The notes beneath the pieces were generated by a model that was not told the origin of the DNA, ran no database searches, and saw nothing but the letters and a program-made list of their open reading frames with translations. The position numbers and the translations under genes were made by a program. 6,130 nt of DNA. It comes from JBKHXU01 sp046565865. Its GTDB lineage: Bacteria; Pseudomonadota; Gammaproteobacteria; Acidiferrobacterales; Sulfurifustaceae. This document shows positions 5,130 to 6,130 of this stretch, piece after piece; position 1 is the stretch's first letter, and each line of letters begins with the position of its first letter. The stretch is from positions 1-6,130 of the forward strand of contig JBKHXU010000004.1 of assembly GCA_046565865.1 (NCBI GenBank). The letters run 5' to 3'.

Positions 5130-6130
5130 TCATCGGAACGGCACACCCAATGTGAACTGGAACCCCTCGGGTTTGTCGTCCGGCTTGGCGTTCAGTGGCG
5201 AGGCCAGGCTGAAGCTCAACGGACCCACGGGGGAAAACCAATTAAACGCCAAACCCGCCGAATAGCGCAACTCTCCAAGATCGAATTTATCGCGCCGCAA
5301 CTGCCCGTCGGTTCTCGTATAGCCGTAAACCATGCCGCCGTCGACGAACAGACCCATGCGCAGCGATTTGTTGTCGGCCGCGCCCGGCACCGGGAACAGC
5401 AGTTCCGCGCTTACCAGCGCTCGGCGGTCACCGCCGATGGGGTTCTGCGAATTCTGATCGACAGGGCCGAGAGAGCGCGATTCATAACCTCGCACGGTGC
5501 TCGAGCCACCGGCGAAGTAGTTCTTGAAGAACGGCAGCTGATCTGTGTCGCCATAACCGTTGCCGTAGCCGATTTCGCCACGCAGCTTGAAGCTCATGGT
5601 CTCCGTAATCGGCCAGTAGCGGCCGGCGATGTAAGTGAGCTTATAGTACTCGATGTCGCTGCCCGGCACCGAGACTTCGGCGCTGATCCGTTGCAGACCG
5701 CCGCGCGTCGGAAACAATGTGCTATCGAGGCTGTCGCTCGACCAGCTGAGCGTCGATTTCAGCAGCTTGACCGGTGACCCTTCGCGCGCCACAAAATCCT
5801 GCGCCACCTGCGCGCTCGTGCTGGTGGTTTCGATTTCAATGCTTTCGGCGTCGACGCCGAGATTCAGACGGTTGGTCTCGCTCAGCGGAAACCCATAGAA
5901 CACGCCGCCACCCACCGTTTTCGTGTCGTACGCGGCGACATCGAGCTCGCCCGCCTCCACCGCCGTCGAGAACAAACTGAAACCGCGGCTGATTCCCTCC
6001 GGCGTATAGTATGGATTGACATAACGCACGCTGAAGTTGGTGGTTGCCGAACTGTTGTCGAACCGCGCCGACAACTCCTTACCGGTACCGAACAGATTGC
6101 TCTGGGTGATACTGGCGTTGACCAGCACGC
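5130..6130 (-). CDS. bamA: Outer membrane assembly factor BamA, C-terminal beta-barrel (partial)
   Basis: BamA is the central Omp85 insertase that folds beta-barrel proteins into the outer membrane. Only the last 333 or so codons are in the window; the POTRA domains and the first barrel strand lie beyond the right edge. The frame is open to the edge, and the GTG at 6128 is an internal valine, not a start. Visible landmarks, counting from that codon, are QSNLFGTG (9-16), VNPYYTPEG (37-45), LFPTRGG (138-144), VPGSDIEYYKLT (154-165), and YFAGGSSTVRGYESRSLGP (204-222) with the VRGY motif of loop 6. Loop 6 after VRGY is about half as long as in E. coli and has no cysteine pair. The protein ends FQFTLGVPFR, so its aromatic residue is penultimate rather than last. 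The stop overlaps a possible skp start. Confidence 0.96.
   Translation of the reverse strand, partial: VLVNASITQSNLFGTGKELSARFDNSSATTNFSVRYVNPYYTPEGISRGFSLFSTAVEAGELDVAAYDTKTVGGGVFYGFPLSETNRLNLGVDAESIEIETTSTSAQVAQDFVAREGSPVKLLKSTLSWSSDSLDSTLFPTRGGLQRISAEVSVPGSDIEYYKLTYIAGRYWPITETMSFKLRGEIGYGNGYGDTDQLPFFKNYFAGGSSTVRGYESRSLGPVDQNSQNPIGGDRRALVSAELLFPVPGAADNKSLRMGLFVDGGMVYGYTRTDGQLRRDKFDLGELRYSAGLAFNWFSPVGPLSFSLASPLNAKPDDKPEGFQFTLGVPFR

Overview
The window is a high-GC stretch whose gene content and order point to a gammaproteobacterium or a close proteobacterial relative. Most of it (about 1082 to the right edge) is the lower strand of the conserved outer-membrane biogenesis cluster, read right to left as bamA (5' part missing) - skp - lpxD - fabZ - lpxA - lpxB. 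I cannot name a genus from the sequence alone.

Layout from left to right. Bases 1-36 hold the first 12 codons of a lower-strand gene that leaves the window. Bases 37-260 are a divergent intergenic region with two perfect inverted repeats (113-139 and 149-170). Bases 261-1076 encode a type II secretion protein N homologue (GspN) on the upper strand. After 5 bp it meets the convergent 3' end of lpxB (1082-2281). A 65-bp gap follows, then lpxA (2347-3117), fabZ (3117-3551, sharing one base with lpxA), lpxD (3557-4594), skp (4600-5115) and the beta-barrel part of bamA (5130-6130).

The operon combines the two halves of outer-membrane building. BamA is the insertase for beta-barrel proteins and Skp is the periplasmic chaperone that delivers unfolded barrels to it. 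LpxA, LpxD and LpxB carry out three steps of the Raetz lipid A pathway (first acylation, second acylation, disaccharide formation). FabZ dehydrates the same 3-hydroxyacyl-ACP pool from which LpxA and LpxD draw their acyl chains. GspN is an accessory inner-membrane protein of the type II secretion system, whose secretin also sits in the outer membrane.

All catalytic residues I could check are present in LpxA, LpxD and FabZ, and no frameshift, insertion sequence, CRISPR array or RNA gene is visible. I see no sign of a new biological system here. The points most worth following are the acyl-chain ruler positions of LpxA and LpxD, the paired palindromes upstream of gspN, the penultimate rather than terminal aromatic residue of BamA, and the absence of rnhB directly after lpxB.
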